DNA of 43,762 nt from an uncultured Lachnospiraceae bacterium. Its GTDB lineage: Bacteria; Bacillota; Clostridia; Lachnospirales; Lachnospiraceae. Within the stretch, counting starts at the first letter, position 1, and every line of letters begins with the position of its first letter. The notes beneath the pieces are model-generated. The model had not been told where the DNA came from, did not search any database, and worked only from the letters and a program-made list of their open reading frames with translations. The stretch is from NCBI GenBank assembly GCA_902781215.1, contig CACZIO010000021.1, forward strand, positions 1 to 43,762, read 5' to 3'. Shown here in pieces: positions 27,501-32,786 of the stretch. The position numbers and the translations under genes were made by a program.

Positions 27501-30352
27501 GCGATTCCATCAATACCCTTCGTATGGTCAGCAGTCTGTACCAGTACGGCATCCGCGTGCATACAGCAGATATTCTGAAATATGATACGGTAAGAAACAT
27601 CGCGGCCCATATTGAAGAGCAGCAGACGGCTCTCAGCATCAGCCAGGATCCCATGGAGGGACCGGTGGGAGAGAGCGCCATCATGAGTTTCTTCCGATAT
27701 CTGGAACTGCCGCGGGAGGAAGTGTTTACACAGCAGCTTCTTCTGAAGCTGAATGAAAATACAGAGCACAGAATCCTGGAGGACGCGTTCGGGGCATTGG
27801 CATGGCAGCATGATCTGCTGCGGGCCGTGTATGATGACGGGCAGCTTGTCGTGAAGCCTGCCGGGGCAAAGATCCGATTAAAGGAAGTCTTCCTGGAGGC
27901 GTCGGATAAAGAGCGTCTTCCGCAGCTCCTGAAGGATCTGCGCAGACAGATGGATATGCGCGCGGCGCTTTTCTGCCCCGTGCTGATTCACCGGGGGAAC
28001 GAAGAACTGCTCTATCTGCTGGCCCATCACCTGATCGTGGACGGTGTCTCCTGGAGGATACTGACCGGCGATCTCGAAGATGCCGTCAGACAGCTTCAAA
28101 AAGGCAAAAAACCGGTTCTTGAACCGAAGACAAGTACCTACCGGGATTACGTGAAGGCCCTTTATGAATACCGGAACAGCCCGGCGCTGGCGGAGGAGAT
28201 TCCTTACTGGAACGGAGTGATGAAAAAGCTTCTCGCGCTGCCCACCTCAAACACAAAGGACTATCGCAGAAGATTTTCCTCTGTGTCCGCTGACCTGAAC
28301 CGCGACGGTACGGGAGAGGTGCTGGGAGCCCGCCGCACAAGACTTCACCTGAACATGAATGACCTTCTGATCACGGCGCTGGCCAGAGCCTGGCGCAGGA
28401 TCACGGGCAGCGGAGATGTATCCATTCAGCTGGAAGGCCACGGCAGGGAAAACTTCGGAGAAAACCTTCAGATTGAAAGAACCGTCGGATGGTTTACATC
28501 GGTCTATCCGGTAGTGCTTGACGGAATCAGCGCCGGATCCGGCCGTGAGATCGAAAAAGATCTCATCCGGGTAAAGGAAACGCTGCACCGCGTTCCGGCG
28601 AAGGGGGCAGGTTATAATATCCTGCGCTTTGTACCGGGACAGTCGAAGACAGATTACCTTTCCGACCGGATGGCCAAAATCAGCTTCAACTATCTGGGAG
28701 AAGCCGGCAGCGCCGAAGAGAGCGGCAGTCTGTTCTCCATCGTGCCGCAGGAGGAGAAAGCCTCACGGGGAGAGCGGGAAAACGGCTTTGGTTCGGATAT
28801 CAACATCAACTGCATGATCCTGAACGGGTGCTTCCACCTGGATCTTGACTATAATGAATCCCTTTACCGGCGGGATGAGATGGAGCAGCTTGCACAGAAT
28901 ATCCTGGCTGAGATGAGAAAGGAAACATCTTTCCTGAACAGCCTGCACGGGGATCTCATGACAGCTTCGGATTACGGGGAGACCGCATGGACCGTGGAGG
29001 AATTTGAACAGGTCCGGGATAGCCTTGCCGCAGCCGGAGAAAAGATTCTGTCGATCCGGGCTCTTACGGAGGAGGAAGAAGCGCAGCTGTCCGCTTCCGA
29101 TTCCGCATCAGACCGCAGCGACGCAGCATACGCTTATGTGGGCGTGTTTGAAACAGGAATGCTGCCGGAGAAGGAGGATCTGGAGAAAGCGCTGGAGCAG
29201 CTGGCCGGATCCAACGAGATATTCCGGACGTCCTATGTGCATGAAGGGGTGAGTGTGCCCCGCATGGTCTTCACGGACCGCCGTCTTCACGCCCGGTTTG
29301 TCCGGTGCGGGGAGAATGAGGACGCGCGCCATGCGGCACGGAAGCTGCGGGATAAGCTTCTTTCCGCGAAAGCAGGCACGGCAGCGGATCCGCTGTTTGA
29401 TCTGTATGTTGTGAGCGATGAGGACAGTTCCTGCTGTCTCGTCATGGCCATGCATCAGGCGGTACTGACATGCACCGGTGTATCCGGATTCCTTCTGGCC
29501 ATCAAGCTGATTACGAATATCGCTTATGTGACAGACAAGAGCTTTTCCGTTACGGACCTGATCTGTCCTGCGGATCCGCTGAGAAGACCCAGAGTGGACA
29601 GACAGGGGGTGAAGGTCTGCGAATTCTGCAATGCCTACGAGGAGGAGAAACCGACTATAGTGGTCGTTCTCGGCATCGTACTGCAGATGAGCGTGCAGCA
29701 CCTGCTCGATGACTGGAGAAGACGGTTTAATGTCCTTTTGATCGAAGATGTGAATTATCATTACAATGAACTGTTTAAAGGAGAGAGGTATCCTTATATT
29801 GTTCATTTTTACGCGGAACTGATTGAGTGTATCCTCCCGAAGAAGAATAAAGTATTCGGATATATCGGATACTCTTTCGGAGGAGAACTGGGCTACAGTC
29901 TGACAGCGAAGATGGACCGGATCCGGAACAACAGACCCATCGCATTCCTGGGAGACTCCGACTTGATTCCTTCCCAGGGCGCCGGGTTTGCCAAAACCTA
30001 TACCAGAGAGGATTTCGGAGAGATGCTCCTGGCAAAATTCAGGGAGAACGATATCCCGGAGGAGACCATGCTGTTTGCCTACAGTATGCTGAGTTTCCTG
30101 AACGCCGAGGATAAGATCTTTGATCCGTATGAGGGGAGAACCGTCCTTCTGCGGGCGAACCTGAACAATACGCCCGAGCAGCTGCAGACCAGGGAAATGC
30201 TGGCAAGACAGCACGCACGGGATCTGCGGGTGATCGACTATCCGGACCGTGATCATTTTAACCTGCATAATAATCCGGATATGCTGCCTGTGTACGATGA
30301 ACTGTTTACAGAGCTGATGTCTGAAGAAGGGAAGGCGACAGAAGATGAGTAA
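11249..30352 (+). CDS. Five-module nonribosomal peptide synthetase with terminal thioesterase
   Basis: A single frame of 6367 codons encodes C-A-PCP-E / C-A-PCP / C-A-PCP / C-A-PCP / C-A-PCP-E / degenerate C / TE. I chose ATG 11249, which follows GGTGAGG at 11 bases; a GTG at 11237 is also in frame but overlaps that site. Carrier serines fall at about 944, 2419, 3412, 4422 and 5420. The condensation HHxxxDG motifs are at about 130, 1590, 2599, 3607 and 4602. The epimerase motifs are at about 1116 and 5593, and the thioesterase serine is at about 6209. The second condensation domain has the PLLPMQESMLF signature of D-accepting domains, matching the epimerase before it. Domains 3-5 look like L-accepting ones, matching the lack of epimerases there. 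The predicted product is acyl-D-X1-X2-X3-X4-D-X5, released by hydrolysis or cyclisation. The stop overlaps the next gene by 8 bases. Confidence 0.97.
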   Translation: METFPLLKSQMGVFVDCVKYPASTQYNIPSITELTDAVDPDRLERAVRQIYRCRRELHIRFRMNDQGDPVQYIPSEDSFQVVRRKMERSKALSYAEHEFVRPFDLFGKEPLFRAEIIETEEKNYLLIDYHHILMDGISTIELFTKRDMKKAYEGTLAPAGYGMLEYALEQNRNPQPDAYQRDRAYFLNRFEGLSLATLSEGQGDPVGKLLRASSFVPCGEVDAFSRKYNLPVDGLFQAAFSRVLISFMTGKKAAYTMMIGGRHDRRLQNSYGMFVETIPALAELDRDTTVVEMIRSCVLEKMMAIRHHSYPFTDFCEELHTVPGISFNFISTDHAGEYFYFGEEECPIRQIEPEKSMSDIAVSIYRNHSDYEIRVTSSEKLNSQRTLAAFGGAIRHVLYQMMRNPEAPAAGIPVLTEEETQEICRLSAGEPCRFEDGKTFVDLFLEAALAHPQSPAVTDSSGSLTYQELNRLSDSVAAWLLAEKSSQDVFAAVRMGRVKEFAAAVLGVMKAGMAYVPVDGSYPEGRIRYMLEDSGARLVLTEASFAEIVKRCAGAEPVNLARPGGYAYMIYTSGSTGRPKGVVQSHRSLRHFAGWRTDRLAICHGKNYGHFNSFSFDGSLDDLICPLAAGACVHIFHEEDRLNIRELADYIIRKRINGLTVPTRFGMELIRQNPDLPLDYLMMGGEALQPAGTPGFQVINGYGPTEFTVCSSYYIVRGDEKSIPIGRPVPGTASYICDSFGHLLPAGIRGELCLAGPQIAEGYWQQESLTEEKLVRSSLLQGGRIYRTGDLARYNEDGNLEYLGRMDSQLKLRGFRIETGEIEYQASLYEGIQSAAVSVFQDQLVLYYTVEHEIDRSDLRAYLAERLTEYMLPAFFVQLPQMPLSPSGKIDRKALPQPVITGAGVYEAPRDEAERTVAGAVQELLGITEPAGALDSFFALGGDSIKAIRLVSMLRDRGMELGVSDIMKGRTVREIARLAKHASAPEISHEPYEGPIPDTPIIAFFKDLHLPEPAYFHQSRLLVLRERAEIGRLQRAWDACVARHDMLRAVYDSEKETLFVRESRTKLIIEEARVDADAALTAFCLQVKSHLVMDEALVRAVLIHGEEKDYFLIVAHHLVVDGLSWQILLEDLRNAWEQSGTEEEIRLASGTSSYFDYARVLKEYRDSYRLSREIPYWRRTEEKLRSLPLSRAKDYSRSFDRISLSMDEEKSGELVHADFEKWHADINDLLLTAVCSSYARATGHISVSVQMEGHGRQEFAENLHLDRTVGWFTSVYPVVIEDLSGQIEKDFVTVKESLHRVPDKGAGYSVLRYLAGKKEAALSSENAARIGFNYLGDLGRKRDDDWIEDIILAGDGRIDTGYDVSPANVFGPDLSVNCLVEDGCFKLQLDYNTDIYEEDTAIEFVRGIPEEIRALCRLMRESAHVPVTATDLGETEWTDREFLAVSEDFQARGVKLERIYPLLPMQESMLFTHISEPDSRAYRLVHIFEMEGLPTAAQLQRAVYRLVRKHEVLRTAIIYDGVSVPRQAITDRIPVPVMADVSGEADPFGAAMRLREEMIRDGFDLKTTPLFNLCCARKDAHSCYLIVAVHHIIIDGWCIRLYLSDLAMFLRQEMEGVSTDETAPSAQGGYEAAVREILSKDMFEGLSYWRALLDDYDNKAEIPSYGEVPEELRCEESDLSITLDKELTDRFTAVCRQAGATVSNGIELAWGLVLQTYCNSGDAVFAKVVSGRGNTKVDVSGMVGLFINSVPVRVKTEKETTAFTALAELRRQADESGAYDFCPLERIEQQTELGSNLLQTVLTFENYDTDGGPSADALKPVYTKEELFDSIIPSLYLREGALVLNIAFDRRLYRREEITRVLRLFKTLVEGMAAQPDRPLCRLDRLNSEDRADVLALSGGEKLAYDAKETWLDLFARTVDARPGALAVKDASGQCSYARLDEESDRIAAWLIAQGVQKNDPVIVKMDRVKEFVITVVGIHKAGAAYVPVDPAYPEKRIRYMLEDSDARMVLTEEKVKEILAKTRGQAHGRINLAEPDCLAYMIYTSGSTGKPKGVSITQRSLLNYVYAVKKHRKVTGEDRISHHVSFSFDGHIEDLYPQLAVGAALFIMPEAIRREPDDIYAFLERNRITGGSFTTTIGKMLVSDYDLHMRFISLGGEALTDIQAGHPYTITNAYGPTECTDIIALYDLDPNRDYSRIPIGRPMANGYIFIIDRNGNLLPRGVAGEICYAGPQAGVGYRKLPEKTAQSFEKCPFVEGLRMYHTGDLGRYNEEGQVECLGRADNQIKLRGYRIELGEIEACAAHYEGVRLAAAAVQNDRLILYYCTEDGSTVDEAALKAFMEETLASYMIPAVFVHLSEMPFTPSGKINRRALPAASGRDEEITRPRTKLEEQLIAIAKKNLDIGEFGVTDDLVSLGMSSIMLMHFAAEIKAGLGRSITVRKLMQAPSISRIAEILENEEKTPVFHLTQAAAAGTGKCCPITENQRGIYLAWEKNRESTSYNIPYLYECKNMDAERLVRAVKTVLDNHPYLNTRFGYKDGDLVQMLQDEETSVAYTVLDKEPEIGFFQEKVRPFNLLEGGLCRFEVISFENRTWLFSDIHHIICDGLTYELLLQNILTAYDGGEISRETVTACDYAQYEKDYRNSDRFSEDEAWFGELVAGAETAVYPDSAVPDGRPFGYCVSRIDAQGIDRFCQEHHVTPAGFMQAAVAEVLKRITRQEKMLFATISNGRSADPELLNAAGMFVKTLPAVVKGEEDGDRPAADYVREIYQQLQETIAREDYPYTRLVEEHRVQAEIFFGFQDGVQNASDADDRLKSIPLFLDAAKFPVSITISPAEDSYVITLEYDGTRYGRTDMETLASAIGQTALSLVTAEKMKDVSMLNGEEEEKILALSRGEALVYDTSKTWVDLFREHARRNPDKTAVVDSTSRMSYGELDRISDSLAAWLLKEGIEKDSFVAIKMGRVKEFVAAVLGIQKAGAAYVPIDPDYPEQRIRYMLDNSDAKFVITRDRLGKIRERCKDAPPVNRAKTDGIAYMIYTSGSTGLPKGTVLRHSAVRALVEWGIKCYGITSESVHAHHPSFSFDASVNDIVWALSAGAELHILSEAVRRDLDAMAAYLKENKVSGMTFSTQIGMALVNRHPELKLDFILMGGEKMVPCEKTEIRLMNGYGPTEFAVCSSYHEVDQSKDINIPIGRSVPGTCSFICDTYGRLLPQGMAGELCLSGPQMADGYWKQPALTKEKFTAISAAGQIFKVYRTGDLAHYNPDGELEFHGRIDNQIKLRGYRVEPGEIENCAVRYPGVRLAAVMEKNGQIVLYYQPEDGAAVDKAALKQYLAQRLTDYMVPSVLMGMDRLPLNENGKINRKALPDPLAETLEMLPPQTELERELFAIACSVLNTDHFGVTDDLVGLGLSSIGMMNFMAEIHSRLGRTVEMSQIMHNPVIRELAKMMEAQDRENVQRHVITPCPGRAFYPITENQRGVYLDWERNRDSLQYNVPSLYLMKKSGEASSASGGRKEAAAEDAKRLARAVSTVINAHAYLKTRFSYEQGVLVQRLVKEEAQVRCTILETEPELSWFQEKVRPFDLLHDRLYRAEVVVSGEKIWLFLDIHHIIYDGLSGGLLLRDILHVYEGGEPTEEQITALDYAVYEDQYSDTERYREDGKYFESLVGDAQAVSLPASSYAGSGKNELVSASVDAQEIDVFCRTRRVTVASFLNAALAETLSRITRQEKLLYATINNGRSADSRLLNAMGMFVRTLPVVHIPSENADMTTEEYVKAMHGQLQQTMAREMYPYTRLVDDYRIYPDLLFVYQGGLFEMGDIEGMVQLPLELDTVKFPVSVTAYPDRGSYVFRIEYDGRRFDRADMESLGKALGQMALSMAEHERLSDAGLVGEKDREAVLKLSAGKKLNYDRSKTWLDLFAGAAAAYPERIAVTDYISHINYRDLDIQSDHLAKWLVKQGVRQDEPVIVRMDRIKEFVVAVIGIHKAGAAYLPVDPAYPEKRIRYMTEDSGAGLILTEEVVRAALREFRDDSTQPVNFAKPGNMAYMIYTSGSTGKPKGACLNHAGLLNYTFAMKEYMNFTEEDRVSHHVSFSFDGHIKSLFPVLAAGAGIFIMPEKIRREPDEINEFLLRHRITNADFTTAVGKTLYNCFDLKLRNIVIGGEMLTDVVSSRDCAVVNCYGPTECTDIIALYRLEPGRVYKRIPVGRPMPNGYIFILDPRGHLVPPGITGEICYAGPQTGREYWNNPEKTKEVFEECPFVDGVRMYHTGDLGRYNKEGCLECLGRIDNQIKLRGYRVELGEIESCASHYEGIRMAAAAVKKDRLILYYCLNEENGSIDEEALGAYMAETLPSYMMPSVFVHLPAMPFTPSGKIDRKALRDPVSGGSAAAGPETKLEEELLALAEKNLKLGQFGVTDDLVGLGMSSIGLMRFAAQIRESLGKSITVRELMAASSIREIAAVLEEGAGRGPAAGSVVKAAPVQDAYPITENQRGVYLDWENNRESLQYNTPSLLDMGDVDGERLAEAVRTVVDNHPYLKTRFAFRDGELVQERNEEEAYVSCTRVDEKPEISWFQTRVRPFDLLSERLYRIEVIAAPNTCWLFMDVHHIIFDGLSTEVVMKEIFAVLGGETPAPEKVSAYDYALYEQEYLASPACREANAYFDDLLAGSEAAVLRHSKEPDGRSLASVVSHTDLAEIDSFCRRNDLTAASFMQAAFAETLGRLNRQDNIFYVTVSNGRQADPALLGTVGMFARTLPVVVKAKEAPAATVDYVRQMQSQLRETTGREMYPYTRIVSELGERAGIIFVYQGGMFEGGTADVPGQIALELDTPKFDIAVTVYPEQDQYRIHLEYDGRKYNQEDMQLFADALANAASSLAKKELMEDVSLLSTQEEEKMALLSAGDPVSYEEGETWVDLFVKAAAEYPEYRAVVDEAGSLSYRELDRKSDAVASCLIEAGVRPRSFVAVEIGRNRAFVIAVIGIMKAGAAYLPLDPAYPQDRRQFMLSDSGAGITLTEETLETMMKKGENSGPVNLAESGGYAYMIYTSGSTGTPKGVVQSHRSLHHFVSWRTDRLGITAGGNYGHLSSFAFDASLDDLTCPLAVGATVHIFGEEMRKDLLSVEEYIRREMINGMTVPTLLGMELAAHAPELPMDYLMMGGEKLAPCRKTSYRIINGYGPTEFTVCSSFYTLRGDEQEIPIGRPVPGTASYICDTRGRLLPAGMTGELCLAGPQMAEGYWNQPELTKESFTTIRAAGRTVPVYHTGDMAAYTKDGQLMYAGRADAQIKLRGFRIELSEIEACALRYVGVAQAAADVRNDQIVLYYTVDESRTEESDPTRLEGKLRSFMERILADYMVPSWFVQMEKIPVTVNGKTDRKRLPDPVIAQEENYVEPSTEYEIIVAKCMKEVLKLTRMVGAADSFAALGGDSINTLRMVSSLYQYGIRVHTADILKYDTVRNIAAHIEEQQTALSISQDPMEGPVGESAIMSFFRYLELPREEVFTQQLLLKLNENTEHRILEDAFGALAWQHDLLRAVYDDGQLVVKPAGAKIRLKEVFLEASDKERLPQLLKDLRRQMDMRAALFCPVLIHRGNEELLYLLAHHLIVDGVSWRILTGDLEDAVRQLQKGKKPVLEPKTSTYRDYVKALYEYRNSPALAEEIPYWNGVMKKLLALPTSNTKDYRRRFSSVSADLNRDGTGEVLGARRTRLHLNMNDLLITALARAWRRITGSGDVSIQLEGHGRENFGENLQIERTVGWFTSVYPVVLDGISAGSGREIEKDLIRVKETLHRVPAKGAGYNILRFVPGQSKTDYLSDRMAKISFNYLGEAGSAEESGSLFSIVPQEEKASRGERENGFGSDININCMILNGCFHLDLDYNESLYRRDEMEQLAQNILAEMRKETSFLNSLHGDLMTASDYGETAWTVEEFEQVRDSLAAAGEKILSIRALTEEEEAQLSASDSASDRSDAAYAYVGVFETGMLPEKEDLEKALEQLAGSNEIFRTSYVHEGVSVPRMVFTDRRLHARFVRCGENEDARHAARKLRDKLLSAKAGTAADPLFDLYVVSDEDSSCCLVMAMHQAVLTCTGVSGFLLAIKLITNIAYVTDKSFSVTDLICPADPLRRPRVDRQGVKVCEFCNAYEEEKPTIVVVLGIVLQMSVQHLLDDWRRRFNVLLIEDVNYHYNELFKGERYPYIVHFYAELIECILPKKNKVFGYIGYSFGGELGYSLTAKMDRIRNNRPIAFLGDSDLIPSQGAGFAKTYTREDFGEMLLAKFRENDIPEETMLFAYSMLSFLNAEDKIFDPYEGRTVLLRANLNNTPEQLQTREMLARQHARDLRVIDYPDRDHFNLHNNPDMLPVYDELFTELMSEEGKATEDE
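15541..18645 (+). other. NRPS module 2: C-A-PCP (possibly basic residue)
   Basis: The condensation domain (about 1433-1898, HHIIIDG) is of D-accepting type. The adenylation pocket reads D-G-E-S-S-G-A-D-I plus Lys. Glu at the third position and Ser at the fourth resemble lysine-type codes such as DAESIGSVCK, so a basic residue is a tentative guess. The carrier motif is LGMSSIML instead of the usual LGGHSL. Confidence 0.85.
18646..21620 (+). other. NRPS module 3: C-A-PCP
   Basis: The condensation domain (about 2474-2891, HHIICDG) starts with PITENQRGIYLAWE and is L-accepting in style. The adenylation pocket reads D-A-N-T-L-G-G-V-C plus Lys, a relative of modules 1 and 5. The carrier motif is LGLSSIGM. 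Confidence 0.85.
21621..24650 (+). other. NRPS module 4: C-A-PCP (possibly acidic residue)
   Basis: The condensation domain (about 3468-3898, HHIIYDG) contains an insertion of about 15 residues rich in Ser, Ala, Lys and Glu near 3495-3515 that is absent from modules 3 and 5. The adenylation pocket reads D-G-K-D-V-G-C-D-I plus Lys. Lys and Asp at positions 3 and 4 resemble the surfactin glutamate code DAKDLGVVDK, so an acidic residue is a tentative guess. The domain is closely related to that of module 2. The carrier motif is LGMSSIGL. Confidence 0.85.
24651..28965 (+). other. NRPS module 5: C-A-PCP-E (D-residue)
   Basis: The condensation domain (about 4481-4896) has HHIIFDG. The adenylation pocket reads D-A-D-T-M-G-G-V-C plus Lys, one position different from module 1. 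Long stretches around the P-loop are nearly identical to module 1 (GVVQSHRSL, WRTDRL), pointing to duplication. The carrier motif LGGDSINT is the epimerase-coupled type. The epimerase (about 5468-5904) has HHLIVDG, EGHGRENF, RTVGWFTS and NYLGEAG. Confidence 0.88.
28966..30349 (+). other. NRPS terminus: degenerate condensation fragment and thioesterase
   Basis: Residues about 5909-6118 align with the first half of the D-accepting condensation domain of module 2; GVSVPR, ADPLFDLYVV and SCCLVMAMHQ are shared landmarks. The catalytic motif is lost: HHIIIDG became HQAVLTC. No second half, adenylation or carrier domain follows. The thioesterase (about 6121-6367) has nucleophile GYSFGG (Ser6209) and a likely catalytic His6336 in DRDHFNLH, so release should work. 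Confidence 0.8.
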
Positions 30353-32786
30353 GAATAGTAAGGACTCTGCAATGGGATCGGTCAGGCGCGGCGCGATCCG
30401 CATTGGGCTGGAACTGATCCAGTCCCTCAGTTCAAAGCCTGTTGCTCCGTCCGTCAGAGATGATCTTGAGGGCAGGGTTCTGGAGAAACTGAACAATCCC
30501 TATATCAACAGGGAAGGCGTTCCCCTTGCCATGGATATTTTCAAGCCCATAGGGGAAGAATATGAAGGCCGGGAACTGCCGGTCATCGTTGCCATCCATG
30601 GCGGAGGGCTGGTGACCGGCGACAGGAAGATCTCACTGGATCTCTCCAGAGAGCTTGCACTGAGGGGATATCTGGTTTTTTCCATAGAATACAGGCTTTC
30701 CCCCAGGGCCAATGTCTGCGAGCAGTTTGACGATATCTGCGCCGGCATGGATCTTGTCGGGAGAAAGCTGATCGAGTATGAAGTGGATTATTCAAGGGTC
30801 TTTCTGACAGCGGACAGTGCGGGCGCATTTCTGGCGATCTATACCGCAGCCATGAAGAAATCCAGAAAGCTGCAGGATGCCATCGGGTATAAGCCCAGCC
30901 ACATGACCTTTAAGGCCATCGGTCTTTCCTGCGGGATGTTTTATACCAGCAGGGACGATATTCTGGGGGCGCTGCTGTCGGAGCAGTTTTACGGGGACAA
31001 AAAGGAGGATGCAGAGTTCCTTCAGTTCATGAATCCGGAACATCCGGAGATTATCAATAATCTCCCGCCCACCTTCCTTGTGACCAGTAAGGGTGATTTC
31101 CTGAACAGATACAGCATCATGTATGAGAAGGCCCTGAAAAAGGCAGGCAAGACAACCAAACTGCTTTATTACGGCGATGACGAACTGAAGCACACCTTTA
31201 ATTTCGCCCATCCTGACCTTCCCCAGAGCAAGGATGCCAACGATAAGATGCTCGCCTTCTTTGAGGAACAGGCGCAGATCCAGTATGCCAGGCAGACAGG
31301 CAGGGCGGAGCTGGCCAAAAAGACGGAGGCGATCGAGAGCAAGATCAAACGCGGCACCTATAAACAGCAGCGGCTCTGGAAAACGATCCGGGAGATGAAG
31401 TCACTGGATGAAGACTCCCTGAACAGCATTGCCATCAGAGATGAAGCCAGAAGCGTCACGTACCGGCAGATGTTCAGAAAATGGGACTGCTATGCGGAAG
31501 TCTTCTCCGGCCTTAAAATGACAGGAAGAAGCAATGCAAGGGTGGGAATCCCCGGCGCCATGACAAAGGAGGCCGTGTATGCCTTCTACGGTCTGAACAT
31601 GACGGGCGCGCTGGTTTCCATGCTTCCCTATGCGTATATGGAAGATGCGGAGCGTCTGGCAGAGGCGGTCAGAGAGGAAGAACTGACGGATCTTATCCTG
31701 ACAGATTATCAGGCCAGCCCTTCGTTCGTTAAGAAGCTGATGGAGCAGGAAACAGGTCTGCGCCGGGTGATCATTCTGACGACGGAGATGCGGAGAGCCG
31801 CTGTCCCGCAGGAAGAAATCACCAAAATCAAAAAGAGACGCTCCCTTCTGCAAAAGATACCGGGCGTCATGCTGATGAGCGATCTTCTGGTGGAATATGA
31901 AGCTTATCCGATTGTCTACGGCAGGGGCGGCGATGAAGCGGTCATTCTGCACAGAGAGAACGAAGGCCGTTATGAGCCGGTAGGATTTTCTGATGCGGTG
32001 ATCAATGCCGAGGTCTTTCGCGTGGCAGAGCTGTATGCGGAGAAAAGCAAGGACACGAATATACTGGTGGGCCTGAGTGCGGAGATCAGCAGTTCCTATG
32101 TGCTGGTCAATCAGGTGCAGATCACGTTCTTCATGGGCGAATGCCTCATGATTCCATACAGGACAGGATACAATAAGTCCTTCCTGTCGTTGGTCTGCAG
32201 GTACAATGTCAACGTGCTTGTGCTCTATGCTTCCCGGCTGCAGGCGCTGATCGATGCGGCCGGAAAGTCAGGACAGTGGTTTCAGGCATTGAACCAGGTC
32301 TTTCTTCTGGGAGATGATATTACCGGCGAGCAGATCGGAGCGTTCCAGACTTATTTTGAGGAACATGGAGGGGATCCCGGTATTGCTGTGATGTCTGTGA
32401 AAATGGAGGATTACACGCCCGGAATCCATGTCCCCGGGGAGCTTCAGGTGCCGGCAGAAAAAGCCGGCGGGCAGAAGAAACGCATCCGGACAATGGCTAT
32501 GCCCGGCACTCCGTATATGCCCGGCGTTGCGGCTCTTGGCGGAGAAGAAATGAAGAACCCTCTGGTGTGGGAGGACAAGATCGGCAACAGCCACGACATG
32601 AGGAAAATTTTTGTAAAGCTTGGAACAGCACTGAAAGTCGGCAGGGCAGAAGCGAAAAAACAGGGACCGGCAAAGGACGGTCCGAAGGGCGCAGAAGGCG
32701 ACGGAGAAGCAGCCAAGGAAAGAGTCATGAAAATGCTGGCGGTCATGTTTGATCCGTCGGATATTGACTATTACTATGAAGCCTAA
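30345..32786 (+). CDS. Alpha/beta hydrolase fused to a catalytically dead adenylation-like domain
   Basis: The product has 813 residues in three parts. The first 310 or so form an acetyl-esterase/HSL-type hydrolase: oxyanion HGGGLVTGD, nucleophile ADSAGA (Ser158), Asp in TSKGDFL and His in KHTFNF, so the triad looks complete. Residues about 330-740 are clearly paralogous to the ligase at 7124-9418: RQMFRKWDCYAEVFSGL against RQMFRNWDRYAEVFSAL, and QKIPGVMLMSDLL against KKMPGVAFMDDLM. The ATP-binding P-loop HTSGTTKG is replaced by HRENEGRY, and the YGMSET, hinge and catalytic-lysine motifs are absent. The tail has TPYMPG and a Lys/Glu-rich helix. The dead domain is probably a scaffold or regulator of its active paralog, which is inference. 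The ATG overlaps the NRPS stop by 8 bases, indicating translational coupling. Confidence 0.8.
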   Translation: MSKNSKDSAMGSVRRGAIRIGLELIQSLSSKPVAPSVRDDLEGRVLEKLNNPYINREGVPLAMDIFKPIGEEYEGRELPVIVAIHGGGLVTGDRKISLDLSRELALRGYLVFSIEYRLSPRANVCEQFDDICAGMDLVGRKLIEYEVDYSRVFLTADSAGAFLAIYTAAMKKSRKLQDAIGYKPSHMTFKAIGLSCGMFYTSRDDILGALLSEQFYGDKKEDAEFLQFMNPEHPEIINNLPPTFLVTSKGDFLNRYSIMYEKALKKAGKTTKLLYYGDDELKHTFNFAHPDLPQSKDANDKMLAFFEEQAQIQYARQTGRAELAKKTEAIESKIKRGTYKQQRLWKTIREMKSLDEDSLNSIAIRDEARSVTYRQMFRKWDCYAEVFSGLKMTGRSNARVGIPGAMTKEAVYAFYGLNMTGALVSMLPYAYMEDAERLAEAVREEELTDLILTDYQASPSFVKKLMEQETGLRRVIILTTEMRRAAVPQEEITKIKKRRSLLQKIPGVMLMSDLLVEYEAYPIVYGRGGDEAVILHRENEGRYEPVGFSDAVINAEVFRVAELYAEKSKDTNILVGLSAEISSSYVLVNQVQITFFMGECLMIPYRTGYNKSFLSLVCRYNVNVLVLYASRLQALIDAAGKSGQWFQALNQVFLLGDDITGEQIGAFQTYFEEHGGDPGIAVMSVKMEDYTPGIHVPGELQVPAEKAGGQKKRIRTMAMPGTPYMPGVAALGGEEMKNPLVWEDKIGNSHDMRKIFVKLGTALKVGRAEAKKQGPAKDGPKGAEGDGEAAKERVMKMLAVMFDPSDIDYYYEA

